Part shown: positions 19,301-27,350 of the stretch, piece after piece
Numbering within the stretch: position 1 is the stretch's first letter
Layout of the letters: every line of letters starts with the position of its first letter
From: Paraburkholderia sp. SOS3
Lineage (GTDB): Bacteria > Pseudomonadota > Gammaproteobacteria > Burkholderiales > Burkholderiaceae
NCBI RefSeq assembly: GCF_001922345.1
Contig: NZ_CP018811.1
Coordinates: 1,116,001 to 1,180,000 of the forward strand
Length of the DNA: 64,000 nt
Direction: 5' to 3'
Program-made: the position numbers and the translations under genes
The notes under the pieces: generated by a model
What the model was told of the DNA's origin: nothing
The model's input: only the letters and a program-made list of their open reading frames with translations
Databases searched by the model: none

Positions 19301-21139
19301 GCTGCCGCCGCCAGCGAGCAGCACACCCTCTTGCGCCGTACCCGTAATCGTACCGGCGTTGTTGATCGTGGCGACTGCGTCGAAAGCGACGCCGAGTGCA
19401 CCGGAGACCGACGCCGAACTATTGGTGTTCGTGAAGCTGCCGCCGGCGGTCAGGAACGCGACTCCATGTCCCGCTCCGGTCCCGCCCCTGATGGTCCCAT
19501 CGTTGAAGACATCGCCGCTGCCTTTGACGATGACTCCATCGGTCGAACCCGAGACAGTGGACCACGTACCCGAATTTGTCACCGTGCCGCCGGCGCCGAG
19601 ATAGATGCCGCGCGCCGCCGTGCCCTTAATCGTGCCCTGGTTGATGACGGTGCTGGCCTGGCCGAAAACATCGACCCCGTCCATACCGCCTGTGATCTGC
19701 GAGGCCGTACCGTTGTTCGTCACGATGCCTCCGGCCTGCAGCGCAACGCCGGCATTTCCGCTGCCCGTAATGATGCCGTCGTTGGTGATGGTGACGGGAC
19801 CGTTCGCGCTGCCGTAGACCGCGTCGGTCGCGGACGATATCGTTGCACCCGCCGCGTTGGTCAGCGTTGCGCCATTGCCCGGCGTTCCCGCGTTGCTGAG
19901 CGTGACTGCGCCCGCGACCAGCCCGATATTGGTCAAGCTGCCGCTCACTGTCACAGCGCCGGTGGTGGTATTCGCGAGCGTCCCGGCATTAACCAGCGTT
20001 CCGGTATCGAGCAGCGTTCCCGTGTTGGTCAGGGTTCCAGAGTTGACCAGCGTGCCCGTGCTTGTCAGCGTTCCAGAGTTGACCAGCGTGCCCGTGCTGG
20101 TCAGCGTTCCGCTGTTGGTCAGCGACACGCCCGTACCGATCGTGTTGCTGTTGCTGAAGGTCCAGCTGGCGCCCGCGTCGATATCGACGGTGCCGAAGTT
20201 CACAAAGCCGCTGGACCCGAGTCCTGTAAAGGTTCCCGCGCCCGTGCCAGCCGCGAACTCCAGCGTATTGTCGCCGCCGCCGCCGTCGACTACACCGAAA
20301 AAACTCGCGCCTGGTTTGATCTGCAGCACATCGTTGCCGCTGCCGAATTGAATGGCCGTGGTGGCGCCGCTGATCGTCCCGCTATTCGTGATCTGCGTGT
20401 CGCCGCCCGTCACCAGCACCCCAGCGGAAACGCCCGAAATAACCCCGCTGTTGCCGATACTGCCGCCGCCGGCCAGTTCGATGCCGGCGCCAGCGCTGGC
20501 GCTGATCATGCCGCTGTTGACGACGGTGCCGCTGCCGTTGATGTCGACCCCGCTCGTGGCCCCGGAGATATTCGCCCGAGTGCCCGAGTTCATGACCTGG
20601 CTACCGGCTCCCAGATTGACGCCGGCCGCCAACTGGCCGGAGATCGACCCCTGGTTGATCACGGTGCCGGGTTGTCCCGAGATGTTCACCCCGTTCTCAT
20701 CGCCGACGATCTGGGAGGCCGTGCCCGAGTTCGTGATCACGCCGCCGCTCAGGAACTGCACGCCGTCGGCGGCGACACTCTTGATCAGGCCGAGGTTGGT
20801 GATCGTCCATTGCGTGCCGCTCGGGCCATAGACGGCGGTCGCATTGTTGGTGATCGTCGTACCGGTTGAAAAAATAAAGGTCTGAGTACCGTAGCCCGCG
20901 AGATTGATACGGCCGTAGAAATTGCCGGCGAAAGTGACCTGAGCGTGGCTGACATTGGGCAGCGTCACGCCAAGCGTCACGCCGATCGGCAGCGTCAGCG
21001 CCTTGATCCAGCCGCCAGCGGTTGCACGGCCCGGTAACGGATCGCCGGCAGCGTCACGCCGGCGCGGCGCGGTGCAAGACAAGGTCGCCTGGTCCGCCTG
21101 GTCCGCCTGGTCCTTTTGGCCCCTCGATTTCGCGCTCAT
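16310..21139 (-). CDS. Type Va autotransporter with repetitive beta-helix passenger
   Basis: A 1609-residue protein. A long N-terminal extension with basic residues leads into a signal sequence (ALTLPIGVTLGVTLPNVSHA). The passenger (~70-1230) consists almost wholly of short Ser/Thr/Asn/Gly repeats of the forms VNSGTLTSTGT and TINNAGTITG, typical of a right-handed beta-helix. The C-terminal ~280 residues form the autotransporter barrel, opening near WGIWAAGYGQMGHLDGDGN and ending GSFRYVW with terminal aromatic Trp. No protease triad was noticed, so adhesin or biofilm functions are more likely. It leads an operon with a sulfotransferase and a glycosyltransferase. Internal DNA repeats could let its length change in frame. 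Confidence 0.88.
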   Translation of the reverse strand: MSAKSRGQKDQADQADQATLSCTAPRRRDAAGDPLPGRATAGGWIKALTLPIGVTLGVTLPNVSHAQVTFAGNFYGRINLAGYGTQTFIFSTGTTITNNATAVYGPSGTQWTITNLGLIKSVAADGVQFLSGGVITNSGTASQIVGDENGVNISGQPGTVINQGSISGQLAAGVNLGAGSQVMNSGTRANISGATSGVDINGSGTVVNSGMISASAGAGIELAGGGSIGNSGVISGVSAGVLVTGGDTQITNSGTISGATTAIQFGSGNDVLQIKPGASFFGVVDGGGGDNTLEFAAGTGAGTFTGLGSSGFVNFGTVDIDAGASWTFSNSNTIGTGVSLTNSGTLTSTGTLVNSGTLTSTGTLVNSGTLTNTGTLLDTGTLVNAGTLANTTTGAVTVSGSLTNIGLVAGAVTLSNAGTPGNGATLTNAAGATISSATDAVYGSANGPVTITNDGIITGSGNAGVALQAGGIVTNNGTASQITGGMDGVDVFGQASTVINQGTIKGTAARGIYLGAGGTVTNSGTWSTVSGSTDGVIVKGSGDVFNDGTIRGGTGAGHGVAFLTAGGSFTNTNSSASVSGALGVAFDAVATINNAGTITGTAQEGVLLAGGGSVVNSGTASTISGATGGIAVQGGAGTITNGGTISAASGAGISLGAGGSVNNSGLISGTSYGVIATGGNTQITNTGTIKATGANGIGVLFETGASGTIDNVGTIDGAGGTAVKFSGGTNVLIVESGGVLSGIADGTNGNNTLLIEGTGHLSDAQIVGFQNTEFSGTSTLDTTTSVVNPTIASGASVVNQGTMSGALNVVGGGVLDNPGTITTAAASINSGTLTSEGTFINSSVLINNGSFSNSGGLTNSGTLTNNGSLTNIGVLTNNGSFANAGALTNNGTINGAGSLGNSASVVNNGRITGDTNGITGSGSITNTGTIIGTAGTGVQMTGPGVLTNAAHALIQGGQYGIQVGTGSTVNNAGTILDDAIAGAALGSGAVVNNSGTIGGVTGAVFTGTGATLANSGTISGSGGIAVQFDAGANSLTLGTGSVLNGDIDGGGGAGQITLTGSGTLTNAVTHFGAGSGLGIASGASWIASGNWAIATVTNAGLFQAGTLTTPLQLTGNFTQLSGATLQVALGGNGNASTFAIDGSAALAGTLALVPTGSFTVAGTRYTILTASSGVSGVFGQVTFGNALLAPDLTYDPNDVVVTFGQLPVSTATSTPLGGGTPNQSATAFALDKAVAANPAAFAATLTGLDQMSAAQVRASLDRLSGENFASLPTIALMAGEQFVSQFQQQAILARLGDSASAAGRDAAAAGGRQQLASLNGAPVTNPWANLSLPWGIWAAGYGQMGHLDGDGNTHGLSESVTGAAVGADYKVNPALRVGLAVGYGSAAYSLDNGGGAGDVNYTQVGVYSDYTKGPVYLEGMLGVAVGNGSTSRDASLPGAPAQAHADVSSTEVLGGIEAGYRLPLNRTLTLTPFAGLSFGTVWQNAFTESGAGALDLSTQNQSKSSVKSTLGARLAADVPVSRWLVASSLQVGWSHEFAPTDRNSTAYFAGLPSTAFTVAGARVPGNSAMVAVGLSTRVSAGGSLNLHYDGYFSGTGSSNAVTGSFRYVW
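20034..20105 (-). repeat. 36-bp tandem repeat (two near-identical copies) in the autotransporter passenger
   Basis: Two adjacent 36-base units (20034-20069, 20070-20105) differ at one position and encode the 12-residue repeat read on the minus strand as GTLTSTGTLVNS. Looser relatives flank them (19980-20033, 20106-20130). Because 36 is a multiple of three, gain or loss of units changes passenger length without breaking the frame. Confidence 0.85.
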
Positions 21140-21907
21140 TTATTGTTCGTCACTTTTCAGTAGTGCTCGTGTGCAAGCCGCGCTTCCCGCCTTGGGTCGA
21201 ACCGCAGGCCGCCGCTGCGCAAAGGCCGCGTGGCTAAAGCGAGTATTCGGGAAACGGCAAGAACCTGTGCGACGGCCGTCGACGCCGTTAGAGATAGCCC
21301 CGTGTTGAAGCCCCGTTTTGCAGCCCTTAGCTTTCAACTTCTGTTCTGCAGCCAGTCCAGCTTGCTTTTTTAGTTCTCTAAGCATGCCTGCATTCGCGCA
21401 GCATGGTACCGAAGCAAAATTCGGATTGTCAATGTTCCCGGTGATCACGACGCGATCGTCGGTTCCTGTGGCGGAAGCGGCTCATATGCCCGGGAGCATG
21501 CAATCGACGCCGGTCTGCTTTCAGACTGTTTGCCGACACACGAATGTCCAGATCGGGTTCGCGGTGGATGTCGCATGTTGGCCGATCGCTGTCTCATGCA
21601 ACTGGCATGAGTCGAGCGTGGTCCGCGTGATCTTGATCGGCGGCGGGCCTGTTTCTGCCAGACGAGTCGTCAGAAATTGCCTTCCGTGGTCAAAGAATTC
21701 GAAGCTTCCGGACGCATCCGAGCTAGAAAGTGTGCAAAACTTCGTGCGATATCTGCCTTGATCTGTCTCCACGCCTCACCGCCGATCCCAACACTGACGC
21801 GGCAGGCAGCTGAATTCGGTGCGTTGAAGAGGCCGCATTCTGGAGGCGTGACGGTATACGAACCGCAGAAAACGGCCGTATACCATCAGAAATACCGTCA
21901 GAAACTC
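21140..21907. other. 768-base gap upstream of the autotransporter, no convincing gene
   Basis: Several open frames exist (for example 21140-21448 minus and 21318-21761 plus) but none has recognisable protein features. An open frame on the minus strand ends immediately before the autotransporter ATG and looks incidental. The gap should hold the autotransporter promoter. It contains an inverted repeat with 8-base perfect arms (GGTATACG at 21853 and CGTATACC at 21877). Two short blocks (21531-21549 and 21595-21614) recur in the gap at 51.6 kb, suggesting decayed shared sequence. Its right end merges with the ribE-flanking repeat. Confidence 0.5.
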
Positions 21908-22018
21908 GTAGCTGTAGCGGGGTTTAGCGAGACGACGGTAGACAGTGGAAAAGCCAAAAACCGAATTACTTCGACGCGTTATAGCCGTCCTGAGACGCCC
22001 CGAGCATCCGCTCCACAT
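21908..22018 (-). repeat. Right copy of the ribE-end repeat (includes intact ribE 3' end)
   Basis: This stretch covers the last ~17 codons of ribE and ~58 bases beyond its stop. It is similar, in the same orientation, to 11790-11900. The two copies bracket 10 kb of accessory genes (PoNi, sulfotransferase, glycosyltransferase, autotransporter). The arrangement is what one sees when an element inserts at, or recombines through, the 3' end of a conserved gene and restores that end. No integrase gene is present. Confidence 0.75.
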
Positions 22019-22601
22019 ACCGCGCAATCAAATCAATCTCCAGATTGACCTTAGCGCCTTCCTGAAGATGCTTAAGCGTCGTCACCTGCACGGTATGCGG
22101 AATCAGGTTGATCGAAAACTCACACCCATCTTCGCGGTCGCTAACGGAGTTGACCGTCAGGCTCACCCCATTCACTGTAATGGAGCCTTTATACGCGAGA
22201 TAACGCCCAATCTCCCTGGTCGCAAGCACACGCAACTCATGCGACTCCCCCACAGGCGCAAACCGCGTCACCGTCCCCATCCCATCGACATGCCCCGACA
22301 CGATATGTCCGCCAAGCCGGTCATGCGCCCTTAACGCCTTCTCAAGATTCACCTCACCGGTCTGCGAAAGCCCCGACGTCAAATTCAAACTCTCGCGCGA
22401 CACATCAACATCAAACGAATGATCAGTCTTCCCGATCACCGTCATGCACGCACCCTGAATCGCAATACTGTCGCCGAGCTGCACATCCTCGAGATCGAGC
22501 GCACCCGCTTCGACCGTCAACCGCACACCCGCTTCCGGCTCGTGACCAAGCGGCGTGATCGAGGCAATACGGCCGACGGCCGCGACGATTCCTGTAAACA
22601 T
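21966..22601 (-). CDS. ribE: Riboflavin synthase, alpha chain
   Basis: A 211-residue enzyme that converts two 6,7-dimethyl-8-ribityllumazine into riboflavin plus the pyrimidinedione (the E. coli gene is named ribC). It shows the duplicated lumazine-binding barrel: MFTGIVAAVGRI at the N-terminus, GDSIAIQGACMTV in the first barrel, GHIVSGHVDGMG at the junction and KGSITVNGVSLTVN in the second. The start is the ATG of the invariant MFTGIV, preceded by AGGAAAC. It lies 16 bases after ribD in the same operon. No FMN riboswitch is seen upstream of ribD. The gene end is duplicated at 11.8 kb. Confidence 0.95.
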   Translation of the reverse strand: MFTGIVAAVGRIASITPLGHEPEAGVRLTVEAGALDLEDVQLGDSIAIQGACMTVIGKTDHSFDVDVSRESLNLTSGLSQTGEVNLEKALRAHDRLGGHIVSGHVDGMGTVTRFAPVGESHELRVLATREIGRYLAYKGSITVNGVSLTVNSVSDREDGCEFSINLIPHTVQVTTLKHLQEGAKVNLEIDLIARYVERMLGASQDGYNASK

Positions 22602-22617
22602 CGTTGACGTTTCCTGT

Positions 22618-23739
22618 TCAGTGCAAAGGCGGCGGCGGCACAAGCCGCGCAAGAATACGAATGTCAGTGCCGATCCGATCAACCGATTGATACTCGAGCT
22701 GCACGCGCTTATCAAGCGATGCCGGCGCAACAAGGTTAAACATGCTCATCGAATCCGAACCAAGCAAACTCGGCGCAAGATAAACGAGCAGTTCATCGAC
22801 ACACCCTTCGCGCAGCAGCGAGCCATTGAGCTTGTATCCCGCTTCCACATGCAGCTCGTTCACGCCGCGTTCCGCGAGCTCTTTCAACATAGCCGGCAGA
22901 TCGACCTTGCCGTTCTCATTCGGTAGCGCCACGATCTCCGCGCCGCGATCGCGCAACGCAGCAGCGCGCGCTTCGAGCCGCTCGTCGAGATGGCCGCAAA
23001 TAATCAGCGTCGGCGCGCCCGCCAGAATGTGCGCTTCAGGCGGCACGTCGAGCCGGCTATCGATCAACACGCGCTTTGGCTGGCGCGGTGTATCCACGGC
23101 ACGCACCGTCATACGCGGGTTGTCTTCGCGAATCGTGCCGATGCCGGTCAGAATCGCCGATGCGCGCGCACGCCACGCATGGCCGTCCGCACGCGCAGCC
23201 TCGCTGGTAATCCACTGGCTCTCGCCGGAAGGCAAACCGGTGCGGCCGTCGAGCGACGCCGCCACTTTCATGCGCACCCACGGACGGTTGCGCGTCATGC
23301 GCGACACAAAGCCGATATTGAGCTCGCGCGCTTCATTCGCAAGCAACTCGCAGCGCACTTCGATACCGGCATCGCGCAGCATCGACAAACCACGCCCCGA
23401 CACGAGCGGATTCGGGTCTTCCATCGCCGCGACCACGCGCGCAACCTTCGCTTCGATCAGCGCATTCGCGCACGGCGGCGTGCGGCCGAAATGACTGCAC
23501 GGTTCGAGCGTCACATAGACGGTTGCACCGCGCAGTTCGTGACCACGCGCGCGCGCATCCTTCATCGCGCGAATTTCCGCATGATCCTGGCCGGCCGGCT
23601 GCGTAAAGCCTTCGCCGATCACCGCGCCGTCCTTTACGATCACGCAGCCCACGCGCGGATTCGGATCGGTCGTGTACATGCCGCGCGCCGCAAGCAAAAG
23701 CGCGCGCTCCATATGAACGAAATCGGTTTGCGAGAACAT
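22618..23739 (-). CDS. ribD: Bifunctional riboflavin deaminase/reductase RibD
   Basis: A 373-residue two-domain enzyme of riboflavin synthesis. The N-terminal deaminase domain (1-145) has the zinc site HAE (QDHAEIRAM) and PCSHFGRTPPC. The C-terminal reductase domain begins at RPWVRMKVAASLDGRTGLPSGESQWIT and includes the NADPH-site HVEAGYKLNGSLL. It removes the pyrimidine amino group and reduces the ribose of the GTP-cyclohydrolase II product. Only 10 bases separate it from hemL upstream, so hemL, ribD and ribE are probably cotranscribed on the minus strand. Confidence 0.95.
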   Translation of the reverse strand: MFSQTDFVHMERALLLAARGMYTTDPNPRVGCVIVKDGAVIGEGFTQPAGQDHAEIRAMKDARARGHELRGATVYVTLEPCSHFGRTPPCANALIEAKVARVVAAMEDPNPLVSGRGLSMLRDAGIEVRCELLANEARELNIGFVSRMTRNRPWVRMKVAASLDGRTGLPSGESQWITSEAARADGHAWRARASAILTGIGTIREDNPRMTVRAVDTPRQPKRVLIDSRLDVPPEAHILAGAPTLIICGHLDERLEARAAALRDRGAEIVALPNENGKVDLPAMLKELAERGVNELHVEAGYKLNGSLLREGCVDELLVYLAPSLLGSDSMSMFNLVAPASLDKRVQLEYQSVDRIGTDIRILARLVPPPPLH

Positions 23740-23749
23740 CGGTGTCCTG

Positions 23750-25033
23750 TTACGCGTTCAACGCTGCAAATGCCTTGCGTGCAATTTCGACGGTCGTGTC
23801 AATCACCGCATCGTCGTGCGCGCTCGACACGAACCCCGCCTCATACGCGGACGGCGCAAAGTACACGCCCGCATCGAGCATCTTATGGAAGAACGCATTG
23901 AAGCGCGGCACGTCGCAATGCGAAATCTCCGCGAAGCTGCGCGGAATCGCATCGGTGAAGTAAAGACCGAACATGCCGCCGATCGAATCGGCCGCGAACG
24001 GCACCTTCGCCGCGCGCGCTGCCTCGGTCATGCCGCCGACAAGACGCGCGGTCTGCCGCGCGAGCTTGTCGTAGAAGCCGGGCGCCTGAATCAGTTGCAG
24101 CGTCTTCAAACCCGCCGCAACCGCGATCGGATTGCCCGACAGCGTGCCCGCCTGGTAGACGCCGCCGAGCGGCGCGAGATGCGCCATGATGTCGCGCCGT
24201 CCGCCGAATGCGGCTGCGGGCATGCCGCCGCCGATCACCTTGCCCAGGCACGTGAGGTCCGGCGTAATGCCGTACACCTGCTGCGCGCCGCCGAGCGCGA
24301 CGCGGAACCCGCACATCACTTCGTCGAAAATCAGCACCGAGCCGTATTCGCTCGTCAGACGCCGCAGCGCCTGCAAAAACTCCGGCGTGGCGCGTACGAG
24401 GTTCATATTGCCCGCCACGGGCTCGACGATCACCGATGCGATCTCGTTGCCGAACGCCGCGAACGCCTCTTCGAGCGCCTCGACGCTGTTGTACTCGAGC
24501 ACGGTCGTATGTTTCGCGATATCCACGGGCACGCCCGCCGACGTCGGATTGCCGAACGTCAGCAGCCCCGAGCCGGCCTTCACGAGCAGGCTATCCGCAT
24601 GACCGTGATAGCAGCCCTCGAACTTGACGATGCGGCTGCGGTTCGTAAAACCGCGCGCCAGACGCAGCGCGCTCATTGTCGCTTCCGTGCCGCTCGACAC
24701 CATGCGCACCTGTTCGATCGACGGCATCAGCTTGCAGATTTCCTCGGCGATTTCGATTTCGGCCTCAGTCGGCGCGCCGAACGAAAAGCCATCGACAAGC
24801 ACGCGCTGTACCGCTTCGAGCACTTCCGGATGCACGTGGCCAACGATCATCGGCCCCCATGAGCCGATGTAGTCGATATAGCGCTGGCCGTCGGCGTCCC
24901 AGAAGTACGGGCCTTGCGCGCGCTCGATAAAGCGCGGCGTGCCGCCGACCGACCGGAACGCGCGCACGGGCGAATTGACGCCGCCGGGGATGGTCTGTTG
25001 TGCGCGTTCGAAGAGAGCTTGGTTCCTGGACAT
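23750..25033 (-). CDS. hemL: Glutamate-1-semialdehyde 2,1-aminomutase
   Basis: A 427-residue PLP enzyme making 5-aminolevulinate for heme in the C5 pathway. Family marks are [16 protein letters not shown] near the N-terminus, [37 protein letters not shown], the PLP aspartate region [12 protein letters not shown], and the PLP-binding Lys in [13 protein letters not shown]. Full length. It leads the hemL-ribD-ribE group. Directly upstream of the start lies a tandem 12-base repeat (25052-25099), which is unusual for a leader. Confidence 0.95.
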   Translation of the reverse strand: MSRNQALFERAQQTIPGGVNSPVRAFRSVGGTPRFIERAQGPYFWDADGQRYIDYIGSWGPMIVGHVHPEVLEAVQRVLVDGFSFGAPTEAEIEIAEEICKLMPSIEQVRMVSSGTEATMSALRLARGFTNRSRIVKFEGCYHGHADSLLVKAGSGLLTFGNPTSAGVPVDIAKHTTVLEYNSVEALEEAFAAFGNEIASVIVEPVAGNMNLVRATPEFLQALRRLTSEYGSVLIFDEVMCGFRVALGGAQQVYGITPDLTCLGKVIGGGMPAAAFGGRRDIMAHLAPLGGVYQAGTLSGNPIAVAAGLKTLQLIQAPGFYDKLARQTARLVGGMTEAARAAKVPFAADSIGGMFGLYFTDAIPRSFAEISHCDVPRFNAFFHKMLDAGVYFAPSAYEAGFVSSAHDDAVIDTTVEIARKAFAALNA

Positions 25034-25051
25034 GGCTTGGGCCTGCGTAAT

Positions 25052-25099
25052 GTGATTGCAGCGGTGATTGCAGCGGTAATTGCAGCGCTAGTTTCAGCC
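25052..25099. repeat. 12-bp tandem repeat just upstream of hemL
   Basis: Unit GTGATTGCAGCG occurs twice perfectly (25052-25063, 25064-25075), once with one change (25076-25087), then a decayed fourth copy (CTAGTTTCAGCC). The array begins 19 bases upstream of the hemL start codon, so it lies in the 5' leader. Copy number could vary between strains. An effect on hemL expression is speculation. Confidence 0.85.
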
Positions 25100-25310
25100 G
25101 CAGTTCGAGCGGGTAGTGCGGATGCTGCGCGCTGGTGCACAGGGCGCGCAACGGCACCCGTGGCGCCGCGATCAGAGCCGGCGGGCGGCTTGCCTTGTGT
25201 TGCGGGCGGGCCGCGGCGGCTGAATGGTCTCGTGAAATTGTACCGGAGTCGCGGCGGATCGGCCCGTGGCCGGATGGCGCGGGGGCGGGCGGAGGCGCGC
25301 GGTTTGCCGG

Positions 25311-25787
25311 CTATTTGCGGTTTTTTCCGGCTGCGAGCGCCGGCCGGATCCGCGCGCCCGTCAATTCCTTCCACCGCTTCTCGAGCGCGCCTTCCACCAT
25401 CGGCTTGATCGACGTGCCCGAACTCTGCGCATCCCACGTCTGCACCGAAAACGGATGCGTGCGCAATGCGTCGCGCGGAATCACCACCTCTTCGCGCGCA
25501 TCGACGAGCCAGTCGTAGACGAAATCGATACACAACCGATAGCCGCGTTTGCTCGCCGCATCGGGCACCTCATACGGCGCGCGCGTCACATAGCCCGAAG
25601 CGAACAGCCCCTTCGGCTCCTGCGCGACGCGATGCACGAACACGCGATCGCCGGGCATGATGCCGCGCGCGACGCCGCAACCCCAGACGTCGGCAACCGC
25701 TTCGCCCGCGGCGACCCGTTTTGCCATATCGGGCAATTCGGGCCAAGGCCACTTCCTGGGGCTCCAGATCAGCAGAAAAGCGGTCAT
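25311..25787 (-). CDS. Conserved hypothetical protein, EVE/PUA-like domain suspected
   Basis: A 158-residue soluble protein starting MTAFLLIWSPRKWPWPEL (an upstream GTG/ATG would add six residues). The N-terminal LIWSPRKWPW followed by a basic and acidic helix, then IMPGDRVFVHRV and GLFASGYV, has the layout of EVE/ASCH-type beta-barrel domains that bind RNA or modified bases. I do not recognise the exact family. It is a single gene between hemL and the divergent Bcr/CflA transporter, in a region that otherwise looks core. The assignment rests on fold-level resemblance only. Confidence 0.55.
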   Translation of the reverse strand: MTAFLLIWSPRKWPWPELPDMAKRVAAGEAVADVWGCGVARGIMPGDRVFVHRVAQEPKGLFASGYVTRAPYEVPDAASKRGYRLCIDFVYDWLVDAREEVVIPRDALRTHPFSVQTWDAQSSGTSIKPMVEGALEKRWKELTGARIRPALAAGKNRK

Positions 25788-26045
25788 AACGGTTTCAGTC
25801 GACAAATTGCATCGGTTAAAGCGGGCAGCTTAACCGAAAGCACCGTCGCAGGCCGACCGCGCATTCCCCCAATAACGCCTCGGCTGCAAGCGAAGTGAAA
25901 TAGCTTTCGACTTCGCGTCGGCTACAATTACGAATCCGCTACATCGTCACTCGCCATTCGTTGCATCCGCATCCAGTTAATACCGGTTTGGCGGACTTGC
26001 GGCGAGCCGCCCCCACGCGTCATTTAGCGCTTCACTTGTCATTCA

Positions 26046-27269
26046 ATGTCCCACGCCACCAAAGGCCGGCCTGATTTGCGGCTGATTCTGCTGCTCGGCG
26101 CGCTTGCCGCATGCGGTCCGATTTCAATCGACATGTATTTGCCGAGCCTGCCGTCGCTCACGCAGGCGTTCGCCATCAGCGCGAGCGCCGCGCAAACGAC
26201 GCTGACGAGCTTCATGCTCGGCTTCTCGATCGGCATGCTGCTCTATGGGCCGCTTTCCGATTCGCTCGGAAGGCGGCCGGTACTGCTGGGCGGCATCATC
26301 ATGTACGTGCTGTCGACCATTGCGTGCGCACTGTCGTTCTCGATCGGCTCGCTCGTCGTGTTCCGCTTCGTGCAGGCGTTGGGCGCGGGCGCCGCGTCGG
26401 TGCTCGCGCGTGCCATTGCGCGCGATGCGCACGAGCCCGGCGAAGCGGCGCGCGTGATGTCGATGATGGCGATCGTGACATCGGTCGGACCATTGCTTGC
26501 GCCGCTGATCGGCGGGCAATTGCTGTTGCTCGGCGGCTGGCGCGTCGTGTTTGTCGTATTGACGCTGTTCGGCGCGTTCTGCGCGGTGACCGCGTTCCTG
26601 CGCGTGCCGGAAACGTGGCCGCGCGAGAAGCGCGCGAATTCGGCGCTGCTGAAGTCCTTCGCGGCCTACGGGAAGCTGCTGAAAGACCCGGTCGCGTGGG
26701 GCCATCTGCTATGCGGCGGCATGGCGTTCGCGTCGATGTTCGCCTATATCACCGCTACGCCGTTCGTCTATATCGAGTACTTCCATGTGTCCGCGCAGCA
26801 TTACGGCTTTCTGTTCGGCCTCAATATCGTCGGCATCATGGGCGGCAATTTTCTCAATACGCGGATGGTCGGGCGGCATGGACCCGTGCGCATCATCATC
26901 GTCGCCGCCGCCGTCAGCTGCTTTGCGTCGCTGTTTGTCGCACTCGTGTGTCTGACAGGGTGGGGCGGTTTGTGGTCGATCGTGTTCGGATTGTTTTTCG
27001 TCGTCGGCATGGTGGGGCTGCTGTCGGCGAACTGTGTGACCGATCTCATGCATCGCTATCCGACCAGTGCGGGCGCGGCGGCGGCGTTGTTCGGCGCGGT
27101 GCAGTTCGGGCTCGGCGCGCTCGCGAGTCTTGCAGTCGGCTTGTGGCGCGATGGGTCGCCGCAAGGGATGGGCGTGACGATTGCCGTGTGCGGGCTGCTT
27201 TGTTATCTCGGGCGCGTGCTGATCGTGCGCTGGCATGCGCGGCCGGTCGCGGCGGCGCCGGCGCGCTAA
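26046..27269 (+). CDS. Bcr/CflA-family multidrug efflux MFS transporter
   Basis: A 407-residue, 12-helix drug:H+ antiporter. The start region LRLILLLGALAACGPISIDMYLPSLP is the Bcr/CflA hallmark, with motif A as GPLSDSLGRRPVLLGG and the RFVQALGAGAASVLARAIARD helix 4-5 segment. Such pumps export chloramphenicol, bicyclomycin, sulfonamides or cysteine. The C-terminal helices are followed by a short Ala/Arg tail. It is divergent from the preceding gene and convergent with the hydrolase. No local regulator is visible. Confidence 0.9.
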   Translation: MSHATKGRPDLRLILLLGALAACGPISIDMYLPSLPSLTQAFAISASAAQTTLTSFMLGFSIGMLLYGPLSDSLGRRPVLLGGIIMYVLSTIACALSFSIGSLVVFRFVQALGAGAASVLARAIARDAHEPGEAARVMSMMAIVTSVGPLLAPLIGGQLLLLGGWRVVFVVLTLFGAFCAVTAFLRVPETWPREKRANSALLKSFAAYGKLLKDPVAWGHLLCGGMAFASMFAYITATPFVYIEYFHVSAQHYGFLFGLNIVGIMGGNFLNTRMVGRHGPVRIIIVAAAVSCFASLFVALVCLTGWGGLWSIVFGLFFVVGMVGLLSANCVTDLMHRYPTSAGAAAALFGAVQFGLGALASLAVGLWRDGSPQGMGVTIAVCGLLCYLGRVLIVRWHARPVAAAPAR

Positions 27270-27350
27270 GGTGCATGAGAGGTGCATTGACGCGCGCGGC
27301 CTGGCGGCGTGACTTTCCGCTTCTGCAAAACACACAGCCGCCCAACGCGG

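Noticed and set aside
18287..20869. Long open frame of 860 codons opposite the autotransporter
   Set aside because: It is antisense to a clear beta-helix passenger, is very rich in Arg/Ala/Asp, has no recognisable motif, and is what GC-rich repetitive coding DNA gives by chance.
21087..21113. Phase variation of the autotransporter by the 9-bp repeat
   Set aside because: Unit length is a multiple of three, so slippage cannot switch the gene off; only length can vary.
21140..21448. Possible small gene ending directly before the autotransporter start
   Set aside because: No conserved features and no good ribosome site; more likely leader sequence.
22602..23760. FMN riboswitch for the rib genes
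   Set aside because: ribD follows hemL by 10 bases, leaving no room for the element, and no FMN-aptamer pattern was seen before hemL.
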